A program made the position numbers and the translations under genes. A stretch of DNA of 43,809 nucleotides from Micromonospora sp. AMSO31t (GTDB taxonomy: Bacteria > Actinomycetota > Actinomycetes > Mycobacteriales > Micromonosporaceae), in NCBI RefSeq assembly GCF_008868175.1, contig NZ_WBKT01000038.1, positions 1 through 43,809 of the forward strand, given 5' to 3'. The notes beneath the pieces are model-generated. The model made no database searches. It was not told the origin of the DNA and was given only the letters and a program-made list of their open reading frames with translations. Of this stretch, positions 8,265 through 19,109 are shown piece by piece. Each line of letters starts with the position of its first letter. Position 1 is the first letter of the stretch.

Positions 8265-9251
8265 ATGAGCCTGCTCGACGTACGCGATCTGAGCGTGGTG
8301 TTCCAGCGTCGCGGTGAGCGGCCGTTCACGGCGGTCGACAAGGTCAGCTTCAGCGTGGAGCCGGGGCAGACCGTGGGCCTGGTCGGCGAGTCCGGCTGCG
8401 GCAAGAGCGTGACCAGCCTGGCGATCATGGGCCTGCTGCCCCGGCGGGGCAACAAGGTCACCGGTAAGGTCAACTTCGACGGCGCCGACCTGCTGAAGCT
8501 GCGCCCGGACGACATGCGGGACCGGCGCGGCCGGGACATCGGCATGATCTTCCAGGACCCGCTCTCCTCGCTGAACCCGGTCGTGCCGATCGGCGTCCAG
8601 GTGGCCGAGGTGCTGGAGCGGCACCGCGGGATGGACCGCAAGGCGGCCATGAAGGAGGCCCGGGAGCTGCTCGACGCGGTCGGCATTCCGGACCCGATGC
8701 GGCGGCTCAAGGAGTACCCGCACCAGATCTCCGGCGGCATGCGGCAGCGCGCGCTGATCGCCATGGCGCTGGCCTGCAAGCCGCGGCTGCTCATCGCGGA
8801 CGAGCCGACCACCGCGCTGGACGTGACCATCCAGGCGCAGATCCTCACCCTGCTCAAGCAGCTCGTCGACGAGACCGGCACCGCCCTGATCATGATCACG
8901 CACGACCTGGGCGTGGTGGCCGGTCTCTGCGACACGGTCAACGTGCTCTACGGCGGCAAGGTGGTCGAGCGGGCCGCCCGGCACGAGCTGTTCGCCCGGC
9001 CGCGGCACCCGTACACGCACGGGCTGCTCAACTCGGTGCCGCGGCTGGACTCGCCGCGGGGCGAGCGGCTGCACGCCATCCGCGGCTCGGTGGCCGACAA
9101 CATCCCGTGGGTCGAGGGCTGCGCGTTCGCCCCCCGCTGCGACAACGTGGTGGACGCCTGCCTGGAGGGCACCCCTCCGCTCGAACCCACCGCGACCGGC
9201 GGCGACCTGCGCTGCAACAACCCCGTTTCCGAGGAGGTGGCGGTGCCGTGA
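8265..9251 (+). CDS. ABC transporter ATP-binding protein, DppD/OppD type
   Basis: This is one of two cytoplasmic ATPases powering the importer. In order are Walker A (GESGCGKS, about residue 42), the Q-loop ([13 protein letters not shown]), the signature SGGMRQR, Walker B (LLIADEPTT) and the H-loop histidine (ITHDLG). A C-terminal Cys-containing oligopeptide-transporter tail follows ([14 protein letters not shown] and a later Cys), which can bind an iron-sulfur cluster in some members. The product has 328 residues. The stop overlaps the start of the next ATPase gene. Confidence 0.95.
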   Translation: MSLLDVRDLSVVFQRRGERPFTAVDKVSFSVEPGQTVGLVGESGCGKSVTSLAIMGLLPRRGNKVTGKVNFDGADLLKLRPDDMRDRRGRDIGMIFQDPLSSLNPVVPIGVQVAEVLERHRGMDRKAAMKEARELLDAVGIPDPMRRLKEYPHQISGGMRQRALIAMALACKPRLLIADEPTTALDVTIQAQILTLLKQLVDETGTALIMITHDLGVVAGLCDTVNVLYGGKVVERAARHELFARPRHPYTHGLLNSVPRLDSPRGERLHAIRGSVADNIPWVEGCAFAPRCDNVVDACLEGTPPLEPTATGGDLRCNNPVSEEVAVP

Positions 9252-10354
9252 CCGAGTCGACCGAGCGGACCGGACCACTTGTCGAACTGCGTGACGTCAA
9301 GGTCCACTTCCCGATCAAGAGCGGCGTGCTCTTCGACCGCACCGTCGGTCACGTCTACGCCGTCGACGGCGTCTCGCTCTCCATCAACAAGGGCGAGACG
9401 TACGGGCTGGTGGGCGAGTCGGGGTGTGGCAAGTCCACCCTGGGCCGGGGCCTGCTGCGGCTGGTCGAGCCGACCGACGGCGAGATCGTCTTCGACGGCA
9501 CCGACATCCGCGCGCTCAAGGGCGAGTCGATGCGCCGGATGCGCCGCCGGATCCAGATGATCTTCCAGGACCCGCTGTCCAGCCTCGACCCCCGCCAGTC
9601 GGTGGAGTCGCTGCTGGTCGAAGGGCTCAAGGCGCACGGCCTGGCCAAGGACAAGGCGGCCACCGCCAAGCGGCTCCGGGAGGCGCTCGCCGCGGTCGGC
9701 CTGCCCGCCTCGGCGCTGAGCAAGTACCCGCACGAGTTCTCCGGCGGGCAGCGGCAGCGCATCGGCATCGCCCGGGCGCTGGTGCTCGACCCCGACCTGA
9801 TCGTCGCCGACGAGCCGGTCTCCGCTCTGGACGTGTCGATCCAGGCGCAGGTGATCAACCTGCTGGAGGAGCTGCAGAACGAGCACGGCCTGACGTACCT
9901 GATCATCGCCCACGACCTGGCGGTGGTCCGGCACATCGCCGACACGGTCGGGGTGATGTACCTCGGCGGCCTGGTGGAGGAGGCGTCCAGCGACGACCTC
10001 TACCGGGAGCCGATGCACCCGTACACGAAGGCGCTCATGTCGGCCGTGCCGGTGCCGGACCCGCAGGTGGAGGACCGGCGGGAGCGGATCCTGCTCGCCG
10101 GCGACCTGCCCTCACCGACGAACCCGCCGGCCGGCTGCCGGTTCCACACCCGCTGCCCGTGGGCCCAGCCGACCCGCTGCGCCGAGGAGCGGCCGGCGCT
10201 GCGCGAGGTGCTCGGTGGGCACCGGGTGGCCTGCCACTACGCGGAGGACATCGCGGCCGGCCGGATCCGGCCGCACGAGGTGGAGCCGGAACTGGTCCGG
10301 CCCGACGACGGCGCGGCGCCGGGCGACACCGGAGAGCTGATCCCGACCCCGTGA
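9248..10354 (+). CDS. ABC transporter ATP-binding protein, DppF/OppF type
   Basis: This is the second ATPase of the importer. The GTG at 9248 overlaps the previous TGA (GTGA), which fixes the start and excludes the upstream extension of the frame. Visible motifs are Walker A (GESGCGKS), the Q-loop ([13 protein letters not shown]), the signature SGGQRQR, Walker B ([12 protein letters not shown]) and the H-loop (IAHDLAVV). The oligopeptide C-terminal domain has [15 protein letters not shown] and a last Cys (ACHYAEDIA). The 368 residues include an Asp/Gly-rich tail. It ends the operon at a strong terminator. Confidence 0.95.
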   Translation: MTESTERTGPLVELRDVKVHFPIKSGVLFDRTVGHVYAVDGVSLSINKGETYGLVGESGCGKSTLGRGLLRLVEPTDGEIVFDGTDIRALKGESMRRMRRRIQMIFQDPLSSLDPRQSVESLLVEGLKAHGLAKDKAATAKRLREALAAVGLPASALSKYPHEFSGGQRQRIGIARALVLDPDLIVADEPVSALDVSIQAQVINLLEELQNEHGLTYLIIAHDLAVVRHIADTVGVMYLGGLVEEASSDDLYREPMHPYTKALMSAVPVPDPQVEDRRERILLAGDLPSPTNPPAGCRFHTRCPWAQPTRCAEERPALREVLGGHRVACHYAEDIAAGRIRPHEVEPELVRPDDGAAPGDTGELIPTP

Positions 10355-10365
10355 CGTGACGACGC

Positions 10366-10397
10366 GAGGCCCCTTCCCCGGGCGGGGAAGGGGCCTC
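10366..10397. terminator. Bidirectional hairpin terminator between convergent genes
   Basis: GAGGCCCCTTCCCC (10366-10379) pairs with GGGGAAGGGGCCTC (10384-10397) around a 4-base loop. It sits between the end of the importer operon on + and the end of the HNH pair on -, so it can serve both. Confidence 0.88.
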
Positions 10398-10412
10398 GTC
10401 GCGTTCGGAGTC

Positions 10413-10892
10413 TCAGCCCTCGGGGCGGTTCAGCAGCGCCACCGCGACGGTGTGCACGGCGTCGAGCGCGGCCGGGTCGGCCAGCGGCACCCGGCCACCG
10501 GTCACCGCGTACCACTCGTCGGCGTCCTTGTACTGCACCCGCAGGGTGACTTGGCCGTCGGCGTACTCGGTGCGCAGCGTCAGGTCGCCGGTCACCACGC
10601 CCACCTCGTCGGTCATCACCCCGCCCGGGCCGGCGGTGATGTCGCTGGTCCGTTCCGGGGTTCCGGGCGCCGGCGGGGCCGCCGCGGGTGCGCTCGGGGT
10701 GGCGTCGGCGGACATCCCGGCGCCGGAGACGTCGGCGGGGGCGGCCGGCGTGCCGTCGGCCGTCATCCCGGCCGAGGTCGGGCCGGGCTCGGTCGCGCCG
10801 CCCGGCGCCGCCGCGGCGGCCCCGCCGGTGGTGTCCGGCGTTCCCTCCGGCGCCGGCGCGCCACCGACCCCGGTCACGGCTTGTTCGCCCAT
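10413..10892 (-). CDS. Ala/Pro/Gly-rich protein of unknown function, coupled to the HNH gene
   Basis: I do not recognise this 159-residue protein. The first 85 or so residues are low-complexity Ala/Pro/Gly/Thr with repeated GTP and SAGMTADGTP / SGAGMSADATP blocks. A compact C-terminal domain follows (TGDLTLRTEYADGQVTLRVQYKDADEWYAVTGGRVPL and DAVHTVAVALLNRPEG) that looks like a small beta-rich fold. There is no signal peptide or membrane segment. The ATG at 10892 lies inside the last codons of the HNH gene (19-base overlap) with GAGGG just upstream, so translation is probably coupled. A longer in-frame extension that would read through the HNH gene is rejected. Confidence 0.7.
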   Translation of the reverse strand: MGEQAVTGVGGAPAPEGTPDTTGGAAAAAPGGATEPGPTSAGMTADGTPAAPADVSGAGMSADATPSAPAAAPPAPGTPERTSDITAGPGGVMTDEVGVVTGDLTLRTEYADGQVTLRVQYKDADEWYAVTGGRVPLADPAALDAVHTVAVALLNRPEG

Positions 10893-11530
10893 GTGCAGCC
10901 CTCCAACATGTCGGTGAGGGCGGCCTTCTCGGCACCGGTCACCGTCAGCCGCCAGTAGTGCTTGACCGTCACCCAGTCCGCCGCGTACTGGCACCAGTAC
11001 GACCGGTTCGCCGGCTTCCACTGGGACGGGTCCTGGTCACCCTTTGCCCGGTTGGAGCGGAGGGAAACCGCGATGAGCTGCGGCCGGGTCAGGTCGTTGG
11101 CGAAGTCGCCGCGCTTCGAGTCGTCCCACTCGTCGGCGCCGGAGCGCCAGGCGTTGGCCAGCGGCACCATGTGGTCGATGTCCACGTCGGCCGGATCGGT
11201 CAGCGCCAGCCCGTCGTACGCGCTCTCCCAGCGGCCGCCCACCACGTTGCAGCCGGAGAGCTTGATGCCCTCGCCGTCCCGTTGCAGCACGCTGTCCCGC
11301 ACGTCGCAGTTCTTGCCGGTGTCCCGCCAGTGCGGGAAGCGGGTCCGGCTGTAGCCCTTCATCGACCCGGCGGCGGCCACGGTCAGCTGACCGAGCTGCT
11401 GGTCGACGTTGCCGGCGGCGCTGGGCGGCGTGTCCGGCTCGTCGACGGGCACGCATCCGGTGGCGCCGAGGGCGAGCACCGCGGTGAGCGCGGCGGCCAT
11501 CCCGGCACGGGCTCCTGATCTCGTACGCAC
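10874..11530 (-). CDS. Secreted HNH-endonuclease-family lipoprotein (DUF1524/GmrSD C-terminal type)
   Basis: This is a probable surface-anchored nuclease-like protein. The 218 residues begin with a lipoprotein signal whose lipobox ATGC puts the lipid on Cys26. The HNH-type core is visible as DIDHMVPLANAWRSG (the metal/general-base His), then NDLTRPQLIAVSLRSNRAKGDQDPSQW with the Asn residues expected in the beta-beta-alpha fold, and a C-terminal YWCQYAADWVTVKHYWRL helix. Four Cys (in NCDVRD, SGCNV, YWCQY, EGCTW) could form disulfides outside the cell. The GTG at 11530 follows GGAGAGG with 8 bases between. The substrate is unknown; nucleic-acid scavenging is one possibility. Such proteins are common in actinomycetes and uncharacterised as far as I know. 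Confidence 0.85.
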   Translation of the reverse strand: MRTRSGARAGMAAALTAVLALGATGCVPVDEPDTPPSAAGNVDQQLGQLTVAAAGSMKGYSRTRFPHWRDTGKNCDVRDSVLQRDGEGIKLSGCNVVGGRWESAYDGLALTDPADVDIDHMVPLANAWRSGADEWDDSKRGDFANDLTRPQLIAVSLRSNRAKGDQDPSQWKPANRSYWCQYAADWVTVKHYWRLTVTGAEKAALTDMLEGCTWANKP

Positions 11531-11639
11531 AGACGACACCTCTCCAGCTTGCGTGCTCCCGGCGAGTCCGCACAGTACCCGGCGACGGTTTCCGTGATTC
11601 GTGGCGTCGGAAGTGGAGGGCCGGGCAGAGTGGTTACCC

Positions 11640-13073
11640 ATGACCGCACCCGCTCCCGCGCTGCGTATCGGCACCGCCGCCGGTCGCGGCACCCTGCTCG
11701 CGGCGATCCTCGCCTCCGGCATGGTCTTCCTGGACAGCACCGTGGTCAACGTGGCGCTGCCCCGGCTCGGCGCCGAACTCGACGCCAGCGTCGCGGGTCT
11801 CCAGTGGACGGTCAACGGGTACCTGCTGATGCTGGCCGCCTTCGTGCTGCTCGGCGGCGCGCTCGGCGACCGGTTCGGGCGGCGGCGGGTCTTCCTGCTC
11901 GGCGTGGTGTGGTTCGCCGTGGCGTCGATGCTGTGCGGGCTGGCCCAGGGCACCGGCTGGCTGATCGCCGCCCGGTTCCTCCAGGGCGCCGGCGGGGCGC
12001 TGCTCACCCCCGGCTCGCTCTCCGTGCTCCAGGCCAGCTTCGACCCGGACGACCGGGCCCGGGCCATCGGCACCTGGTCCGGGCTCTCCGGGGTGTCCAC
12101 GGCGCTCGGCCCGCTCCTCGGCGGCTGGCTGATCGACGCGTTCTCCTGGCGGTGGATCTTCTTCGTCAACCTGCCGCTGGCCGTCGGGGTGGTGCTCGCC
12201 GTGCTGCGCTGGGTGCCGGAGAGCCGGGACGAGGCCGCCTCGCGTACCGGAGCCGGCCGGCGGTTCGACGTGGCCGGCACGCTGCTCGGCGCGCTGGCCC
12301 TCGGCGGCATCACGTACGCCCTGATCGACGCGCCGGCGCGGGGCGCCGGCTCTCCGGCGGTGGTGGCCGCGGCGGTGCTCGGGGTGCTCGGCGCGGTGGT
12401 CTTCGTGCTGGTCGAGCGGCGCCGGGGCGACACCGCCATGCTGCCCACCGGGCTGTTCGGCAGCCGGCTCTTCTCGGTGCTGAACATCTTCACCGTGATC
12501 GTCTACGCGGCCCTCGGCGGCTTCACCTTCTTCCTCGCCGTCTACCTGCAGAACGTGGTCGGCTGGTCGGCGCTGCTCACCGGCCTGGCCACCGTGCCGA
12601 TGACCCTGCTGCTTCTGGTCGGCTCGGCCCGGGCCGGGGCGCTCGCCGCCCGGATCGGCCCCCGGCTGCCGCTCACCGTCGGCCCGGTGGTCGCCGCGGC
12701 CGGCCTGCTGCTGCTGCGCCGGGTCGGCCCCGGGGCGTCGTACTGGGCGGACGTGCTGCCCGGGGTGCTCCTGTTCGGCGCGGGGCTCACCCTGGTGGTC
12801 GCCCCGCTGACCGCGTCCGTGCTGGCCGCGGTGGCGGACCGGTTCGCCGGGGTGGCGAGCGGCTTCAACAACGCCGCCGCGCGGGCCGGTGGCCTGCTCG
12901 CGGTGGCTGCGCTGCCGCTGCTGGTCGGCCTCTCCGGCAGCGGCTACGAGCAGAAGACGGCGCTCGCCGGCGCGTTCCGCGGGGCGATGTTCTGGTGCGC
13001 CGGGCTGCTGCTGGCCGGTGCGGTGCTGGCCGGGCTGCTGATCCACCGCCCCCGCCAGCCGGCCCGCGGTTAG
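11640..13073 (+). CDS. MFS transporter, DHA2 (EmrB/QacA) drug-exporter type
   Basis: This is a proton-driven multidrug-type exporter. The 477-residue product is almost entirely hydrophobic with roughly 14 predicted transmembrane helices. It shows the DHA2 opening (ASGMVFLDSTVVNVALPRLG), motif A (GGALGDRFGRRRVF), LQGAGGALLTPGSLSVLQASF and motif C-like GPLLGGWLIDAFSWRWIFFVNLP. I choose the ATG at 11640 because the protein then begins MTAPAPALRIG just before helix 1; the next upstream in-frame codon adds nothing conserved. It diverges from the HNH gene with about 110 bases between them. The substrate cannot be told. Confidence 0.9.
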   Translation: MTAPAPALRIGTAAGRGTLLAAILASGMVFLDSTVVNVALPRLGAELDASVAGLQWTVNGYLLMLAAFVLLGGALGDRFGRRRVFLLGVVWFAVASMLCGLAQGTGWLIAARFLQGAGGALLTPGSLSVLQASFDPDDRARAIGTWSGLSGVSTALGPLLGGWLIDAFSWRWIFFVNLPLAVGVVLAVLRWVPESRDEAASRTGAGRRFDVAGTLLGALALGGITYALIDAPARGAGSPAVVAAAVLGVLGAVVFVLVERRRGDTAMLPTGLFGSRLFSVLNIFTVIVYAALGGFTFFLAVYLQNVVGWSALLTGLATVPMTLLLLVGSARAGALAARIGPRLPLTVGPVVAAAGLLLLRRVGPGASYWADVLPGVLLFGAGLTLVVAPLTASVLAAVADRFAGVASGFNNAAARAGGLLAVAALPLLVGLSGSGYEQKTALAGAFRGAMFWCAGLLLAGAVLAGLLIHRPRQPARG

Positions 13074-13119
13074 GAGGGGCCCCCTGTTATGCACGAGGCG
13101 TTGACAGGGGACCCCTCCT
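13072..13119. terminator. Long-stem palindrome, repeat-like bidirectional terminator
   Basis: AGGAGGGGCCCCCTGT (13072-13087) pairs almost fully with ACAGGGGACCCCTCCT (13104-13119), leaving a 16-base loop. The stem starts inside the stop codon of the MFS gene and ends 6 bases before the end of convergent leuA, so it terminates both. Its AGGAGGGGYCCCCTGTTA-type sequence resembles a dispersed intergenic element I recall from Micromonospora and Salinispora genomes. Confidence 0.8.
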
Positions 13120-13125
13120 TTCACA

Positions 13126-15114
<1,989 letters not shown>

Positions 15115-16386
15115 CTATGGGACCGGTGTCACGGCCTCCTCCGGTGCCACGGCACCCAGGCGCGGCGTCCGCCCGGCCCAGGCCACCGCGGGCACGATCG
15201 CCAGCCCGACCAGCGCGAAGACGGCCGCCGTCGGGTACCAGCCCCAGCCGCCGGTGGTCACCCCCAGGAAGGTGAGCCCCGCCGGGGCGATCAGGTACTG
15301 CAACTGCGTGCCGAGCCGGAACGCCCCCACGTACGCGCCGCGCTGGGCGGCCGGCGGCAGGGCGGCGGTGAGCCCCCAGGTGCCCGCCGACTCGACCAGC
15401 TCGGCGACGATCAGCAGCATCGCGGCGGCCACCAGCACCACCAGGGTGAGCGTGCCCCGGGTCGCCCCGGAGATCGGCAGGACCAGGCAGAACAGGGCGA
15501 TCAGCAGGGCGCCCCGGCGGGACGCCCGCGCGGCGTCCGGCGCGGTGTCGGCGCCCCGGCTGGCGCGCACCTGAAGCAGCACGATGAGGACCGTGTTGAG
15601 CACCACCAGCCCGGCGATCACCGCCTTCGGCGCGTCGGTGCGGGTGAGGATCCAGAGCGGCAGCACCGTCAGGTAGAGCGTCTGGTGCGCGGTGAGCAGC
15701 CCCGACAGCAGGGACACCGCCATGAACGGGCGGTCCCGCAGCACGGCGAGCCGGCTCATCGGCTCCACCGGGCGGGCCGCCTGCGGCAGCCGGGGCAGCC
15801 GCCGCACGAACAGCGCCGTCACCAGGAAGACCGCCGCGATGAACCAGACCATCCCCCGGTACGCGGCGATCGTGTCCACCGCCAGCACCAGACCGCTGAT
15901 GGCCGCGCCGAGCCCGAACCCGACGTTCAGCAGCGAGCGCTGGTAGGCCATCGCGGTGACCCGCTCGGCCGGGGGGAGCGCGTTGATCGAGTAGACCTGC
16001 CGGGCCACGCCGGCCGCCGCGTCCACGGCGGCCAGGGCCACCACCACGGCGAGGAACCCGGCGAACCCGCCCACGAACGGGTACGTCGCGAAGAGCGCCC
16101 CGTCCAGCACGAGCGCGACGACCCAGACCCGCTGCGGCCCGTACCGGTCGGTGAGCCCGCCCAGCGGCACCGTGCCCAGCAGCGACACCCCGGCCGCGAT
16201 GGACAGGCCCAGCCCCACCTGGGCGGCGCTGAGCCCGAGCGCCCGGGTGAAGAAGACGGCGCTGCCCGCCTGGAACAGTCCGCCGCCAACGGCGTAGACC
16301 ATGGCCTGCACGGCCAGGGCGCGGGTCAGCCCGGCCGGCGGTACGACGTGCCGGACGGCGGTGCGGATGGTGTCTCTGGCCCCCAT
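15115..16386 (-). CDS. MFS transporter, 12-helix type
   Basis: This is a major facilitator membrane transporter of unknown substrate. The 423 residues, starting from ATG at 16386 (MGARDTIRTAVRHVVPP), show about 12 hydrophobic helices. Motif A-like PLGGLTDRYGPQRVWV lies between helices 2 and 3, and the cytoplasmic loop RRLPRLPQAARPVEPMSRLAVLRDRPFMAVSLL separates the two halves. A longer in-frame start upstream would run into the divergent promoter and is not used. It diverges from an ArsR-type regulator gene 78 bases away, which suggests that regulator controls it. The related MFS gene at 26869-28149 shares the VLRDRPF loop. Confidence 0.87.
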   Translation of the reverse strand: MGARDTIRTAVRHVVPPAGLTRALAVQAMVYAVGGGLFQAGSAVFFTRALGLSAAQVGLGLSIAAGVSLLGTVPLGGLTDRYGPQRVWVVALVLDGALFATYPFVGGFAGFLAVVVALAAVDAAAGVARQVYSINALPPAERVTAMAYQRSLLNVGFGLGAAISGLVLAVDTIAAYRGMVWFIAAVFLVTALFVRRLPRLPQAARPVEPMSRLAVLRDRPFMAVSLLSGLLTAHQTLYLTVLPLWILTRTDAPKAVIAGLVVLNTVLIVLLQVRASRGADTAPDAARASRRGALLIALFCLVLPISGATRGTLTLVVLVAAAMLLIVAELVESAGTWGLTAALPPAAQRGAYVGAFRLGTQLQYLIAPAGLTFLGVTTGGWGWYPTAAVFALVGLAIVPAVAWAGRTPRLGAVAPEEAVTPVP

Positions 16387-16464
16387 GGCCGGGAAGTGAA
16401 CCGCGCCCCCACGGAGCCCGTCGAGCCTTTTAGTCTGTGGCGAATCCTGCGTCGGGGGGTGCAC

Positions 16465-17451
16465 GTGTCCGAGTTGCGGTTCAGCCTGGCCGACGTCGCG
16501 GGAGTGCGGTTCGCCGTCTCACCGGTCAACGAGACGGTCATGAGCATGTGGGCGCTGGCCGATCCGGTCCGCTATGCCGTGCACCTGCCGTGGATCGACC
16601 GGGCCCGGGCGACGCTGGGGCGGCCGGAGGTGGCCGACCGGGTCCGTCCGCTGCGGGAGCTGACCCGGCCGCGCCGCTGGCTGCCCGACTTCCTCACCCC
16701 GGCCGCCCGACCGGGCGTGGAGATCACCGAGCAGCTCGACCAGATCGCGGCGACGCCGCCGGGCGTGGTGGTCCAGGACCTGCTGGCAACCACCGCGCGA
16801 GGACCGCTGAGCCCGTTCGGGCAGGCGCTGCTCGCCGATCCCCGCGCGCTGCTGCCGCAGCTCGTCGACGCCCTGCGGATCTGGTACGACGAGGCGATCG
16901 CCCCGGACTGGACGCGGATGCGGGCGCTGCTCGACGCCGATGTCGCGTACCGTGCCGCCCAGCTCGCCGAGGGTGGTGCCGGTCGGCTGTTCGCGCAGCT
17001 CCACCCGAGCCTGCGCTGGCTGGGCGACCGGGTGGTCAGCGACGACCCGTTCGAGCGGGACTTCGACCTCCGTGGGCGCGGGCTGGCGCTGAACCCGAGT
17101 GTGTTCACCGACCGGAGGGTGCTGTGGAACCTGCTGGAGGACTCGCTGCCGGCCGGGGCGTACCCGGTGCGGGCGGTCGGGACGCTCTGGGAGCCGGTAC
17201 CGGCCCCGCCCGGGGACCCGCTGGCCCGGGTGGTCGGCGCCGGCCGGGCCGCGCTGCTGCACCTGCTCGACTCGGCGGTGACCACCACCGACCTGGCCCG
17301 GCGCACCGGGATGTCGGGCGGGAACGTGTCGCAACACCTGGCCGCGCTGCACGCCGCCGGGCTGGTGTCCCGGTCCCGGCAGGGCCGGCACGTCCTCTAC
17401 CGCAACACCGACGTCGCGACGGTCCTGGTCCGGGCCAGCCGCGGCGGGTGA
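16465..17451 (+). CDS. ArsR-type winged-helix transcriptional regulator with long N-terminal domain
   Basis: This is a probable repressor. The 328-residue product has an N-terminal region of about 250 residues ([29 protein letters not shown] and on), as in the DUF5937-containing ArsR-like proteins of actinomycetes. The C-terminal winged helix ([50 protein letters not shown]) is clearly ArsR-like. No metal-binding Cys pair is seen, so it is not a classical arsenic sensor. GTG codons at 16459 and 16465 are both possible; GGGGGG just upstream favours 16465. TAGTCT at 16431-16436 may be its -10 box. It diverges from the MFS gene, a common regulator-target layout. Confidence 0.82.
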   Translation: MSELRFSLADVAGVRFAVSPVNETVMSMWALADPVRYAVHLPWIDRARATLGRPEVADRVRPLRELTRPRRWLPDFLTPAARPGVEITEQLDQIAATPPGVVVQDLLATTARGPLSPFGQALLADPRALLPQLVDALRIWYDEAIAPDWTRMRALLDADVAYRAAQLAEGGAGRLFAQLHPSLRWLGDRVVSDDPFERDFDLRGRGLALNPSVFTDRRVLWNLLEDSLPAGAYPVRAVGTLWEPVPAPPGDPLARVVGAGRAALLHLLDSAVTTTDLARRTGMSGGNVSQHLAALHAAGLVSRSRQGRHVLYRNTDVATVLVRASRGG

Positions 17452-17470
17452 CCCGGCCGGTGGGGGCGGA

Positions 17471-18013
17471 TCAGGCGAGCAGCAGGGCGGCCAGCGGGCG
17501 GCGGCGGCGCAGTGCCGTCTCCCGGTCCCGCAGGTCCTCCGGAAGCGCGAACGGGTCCCCGAGCCGGCCGACCGCGGCCACCACCAGGGGCCGGACCTCG
17601 ATCGCGAGGTCCAGCTCGGTGGCGAGGCCGGCGCGGTCGAAGCGGGTGATCTGGTGGACGTGCAGGCCGAGCGCGGTGGCCTGCACGGTCAGGTGGGCGA
17701 CGGCCTGGCCCAGGTCGTACGCGCCCCGTTCCGGGTCACCGCCGGTGTGCGCGCCGACGACCAGGGCGGAGGCGTGCCGGATCCAGCGCTGGTCGCCCTC
17801 GGGCAGGTTGACCAGGATGCGCTTCCACGTGTCGTCCTGGCGGTGGCCGAGCGCGAAGCGCCACGGCTGGGCGTTGCCGGCCGAGGGCGCCCAGCGGGCG
17901 GCCTCCAGCAGGGAGGTGGCCTCGTCGCCGCTCAGCTCGGCGGCCGGGTCGAAGGCGCGGGGGCTCCAGCGGAAGGCGAGCAGCGGGGTGAGGTCGGGCA
18001 TGCGGAGAAGCAT
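17471..18013 (-). CDS. Nitroreductase family FMN oxidoreductase
   Basis: This is an NAD(P)H-dependent flavin oxidoreductase of the nitroreductase fold; the physiological substrate is unknown. The 180-residue product shows the FMN-binding N-terminus ([43 protein letters not shown]), the mid motif [23 protein letters not shown] and the C-terminal [21 protein letters not shown] codons at 18013 and 18001 both fit; no clear ribosome site marks either, and the longer product is chosen. It converges with the ArsR gene and is followed upstream by a divergent-free lipoprotein gene on the same strand. Confidence 0.85.
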   Translation of the reverse strand: MLLRMPDLTPLLAFRWSPRAFDPAAELSGDEATSLLEAARWAPSAGNAQPWRFALGHRQDDTWKRILVNLPEGDQRWIRHASALVVGAHTGGDPERGAYDLGQAVAHLTVQATALGLHVHQITRFDRAGLATELDLAIEVRPLVVAAVGRLGDPFALPEDLRDRETALRRRRPLAALLLA

Positions 18014-18086
18014 CCCTGATGGGCGTTTTGCTCTCGCACCCGACCCCCGGCAGATGTGGCCAAGAGCACCCGTAACGGACATCGGG

Positions 18087-18869
18087 TCAGGGCGTTCCCG
18101 CGCTCGGGCTGTCGGTGGGCGACGGCAGGTCCCGGCTCACCGGCTCGCCCTCGGTGACCGGCCCGGCCAGCGGCACGGTGGCTGGCGCCGCGCCGGGCTC
18201 GCCGGCCAGCTTCAGCGTGCCGAAGGCCGCCCGGACCGCCGCCGGGGTGCCGTCCGGCAGGTAGCAGTAGATCCCCACGTCCAGCGGGGCGTTCAGCGAG
18301 GCCGAGGTCGACTCGATCGAGTAGCACTCGCCGCTCACCCCGGGCAGCGGGGTGGCCGGCGAGACGGCGAGCGGGGCGCGCCGGTCGGTGAGCACGTCCA
18401 GCCAGTCGGTGAACGGGTGCTGCACCCGCGGGTCCAGCCTGCGGGGCACGGCGTCGTCGGCGTCGCCGAGGCGTACGCAGCCCGCCGGCTGCGCCCAACC
18501 GGCCGAGGGCAGGGCGCACTGGAAGAGCCCGTCGCCGGTGGCGGCGAGCGAGACGTCGACCGTGCCGCCCTGACCCCAACCGGGCACGTCCACCCGCCAG
18601 GTGCCGTCGTTCGCGCTGGTCACCGTGATCGTCCGGGTCGCGCCGTCGGCCGGCTCGTAGGTGTACGTGGCGGTGAGGTGCCGGTCCTGGGCGGCGGCGG
18701 CCAGCGCGGCGATCTCGTCCCGGGCGGCGTCCACCTCGGCGGGGACCGGGTCGGCCGTGCCGGTCGGGGCCGGGCTCGGCGGGTCGGCGGTGCAGGCGAC
18801 CAGGAGCGCGGGCAGGGTGAGCGCCAGGGTGCCGGTCAGTCGCCGGGCCGCGCGTCGGTGTGCGTGCAC
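18087..18869 (-). CDS. Secreted lipoprotein of unknown function
   Basis: I do not recognise a named family. The 260-residue product starts with an Arg-rich lipoprotein signal (lipobox LVAC, lipid on Cys26) and a Ser/Pro/Thr spacer. A beta-rich domain follows ([45 protein letters not shown]) that recalls LolA/LppX-like or LprG-like lipid carriers in style, though not by a diagnostic motif. Four further Cys ([29 protein letters not shown]) could make two disulfides outside the membrane. The GTG at 18869 is chosen because the signal peptide then has its normal length. The C-terminal tail is Ser/Pro-rich. Confidence 0.75.
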   Translation of the reverse strand: MHAHRRAARRLTGTLALTLPALLVACTADPPSPAPTGTADPVPAEVDAARDEIAALAAAAQDRHLTATYTYEPADGATRTITVTSANDGTWRVDVPGWGQGGTVDVSLAATGDGLFQCALPSAGWAQPAGCVRLGDADDAVPRRLDPRVQHPFTDWLDVLTDRRAPLAVSPATPLPGVSGECYSIESTSASLNAPLDVGIYCYLPDGTPAAVRAAFGTLKLAGEPGAAPATVPLAGPVTEGEPVSRDLPSPTDSPSAGTP

Positions 18870-19109
18870 CGGGACATTCTGCGGTGCCGCCCGGGCTCCG
18901 GGGAGCCCGCCGTGCGGGTGTTCCGGCCGGCGTGTCGTCCGGCCGGGCCGGTGCCGGTGAGCCGCGCAGGCCGGGCCGGATGGTGGGATCACCCGACCCG
19001 GCGCCGCGGGCCGCCCGATACCCTGGGGAGGTCTGACACGCGCCGCCGGACCGAAGAAACCGGCGGCGCCGGCACGCTCAGGGTCGTCGCTGGGAGGGAG
19101 TGCACCGTC

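Noticed and set aside
10874..11530. HNH gene considered as restriction or phage defence component
   Set aside because: It has a lipoprotein signal and extracytoplasmic Cys residues. No methylase, helicase or integrase is nearby.
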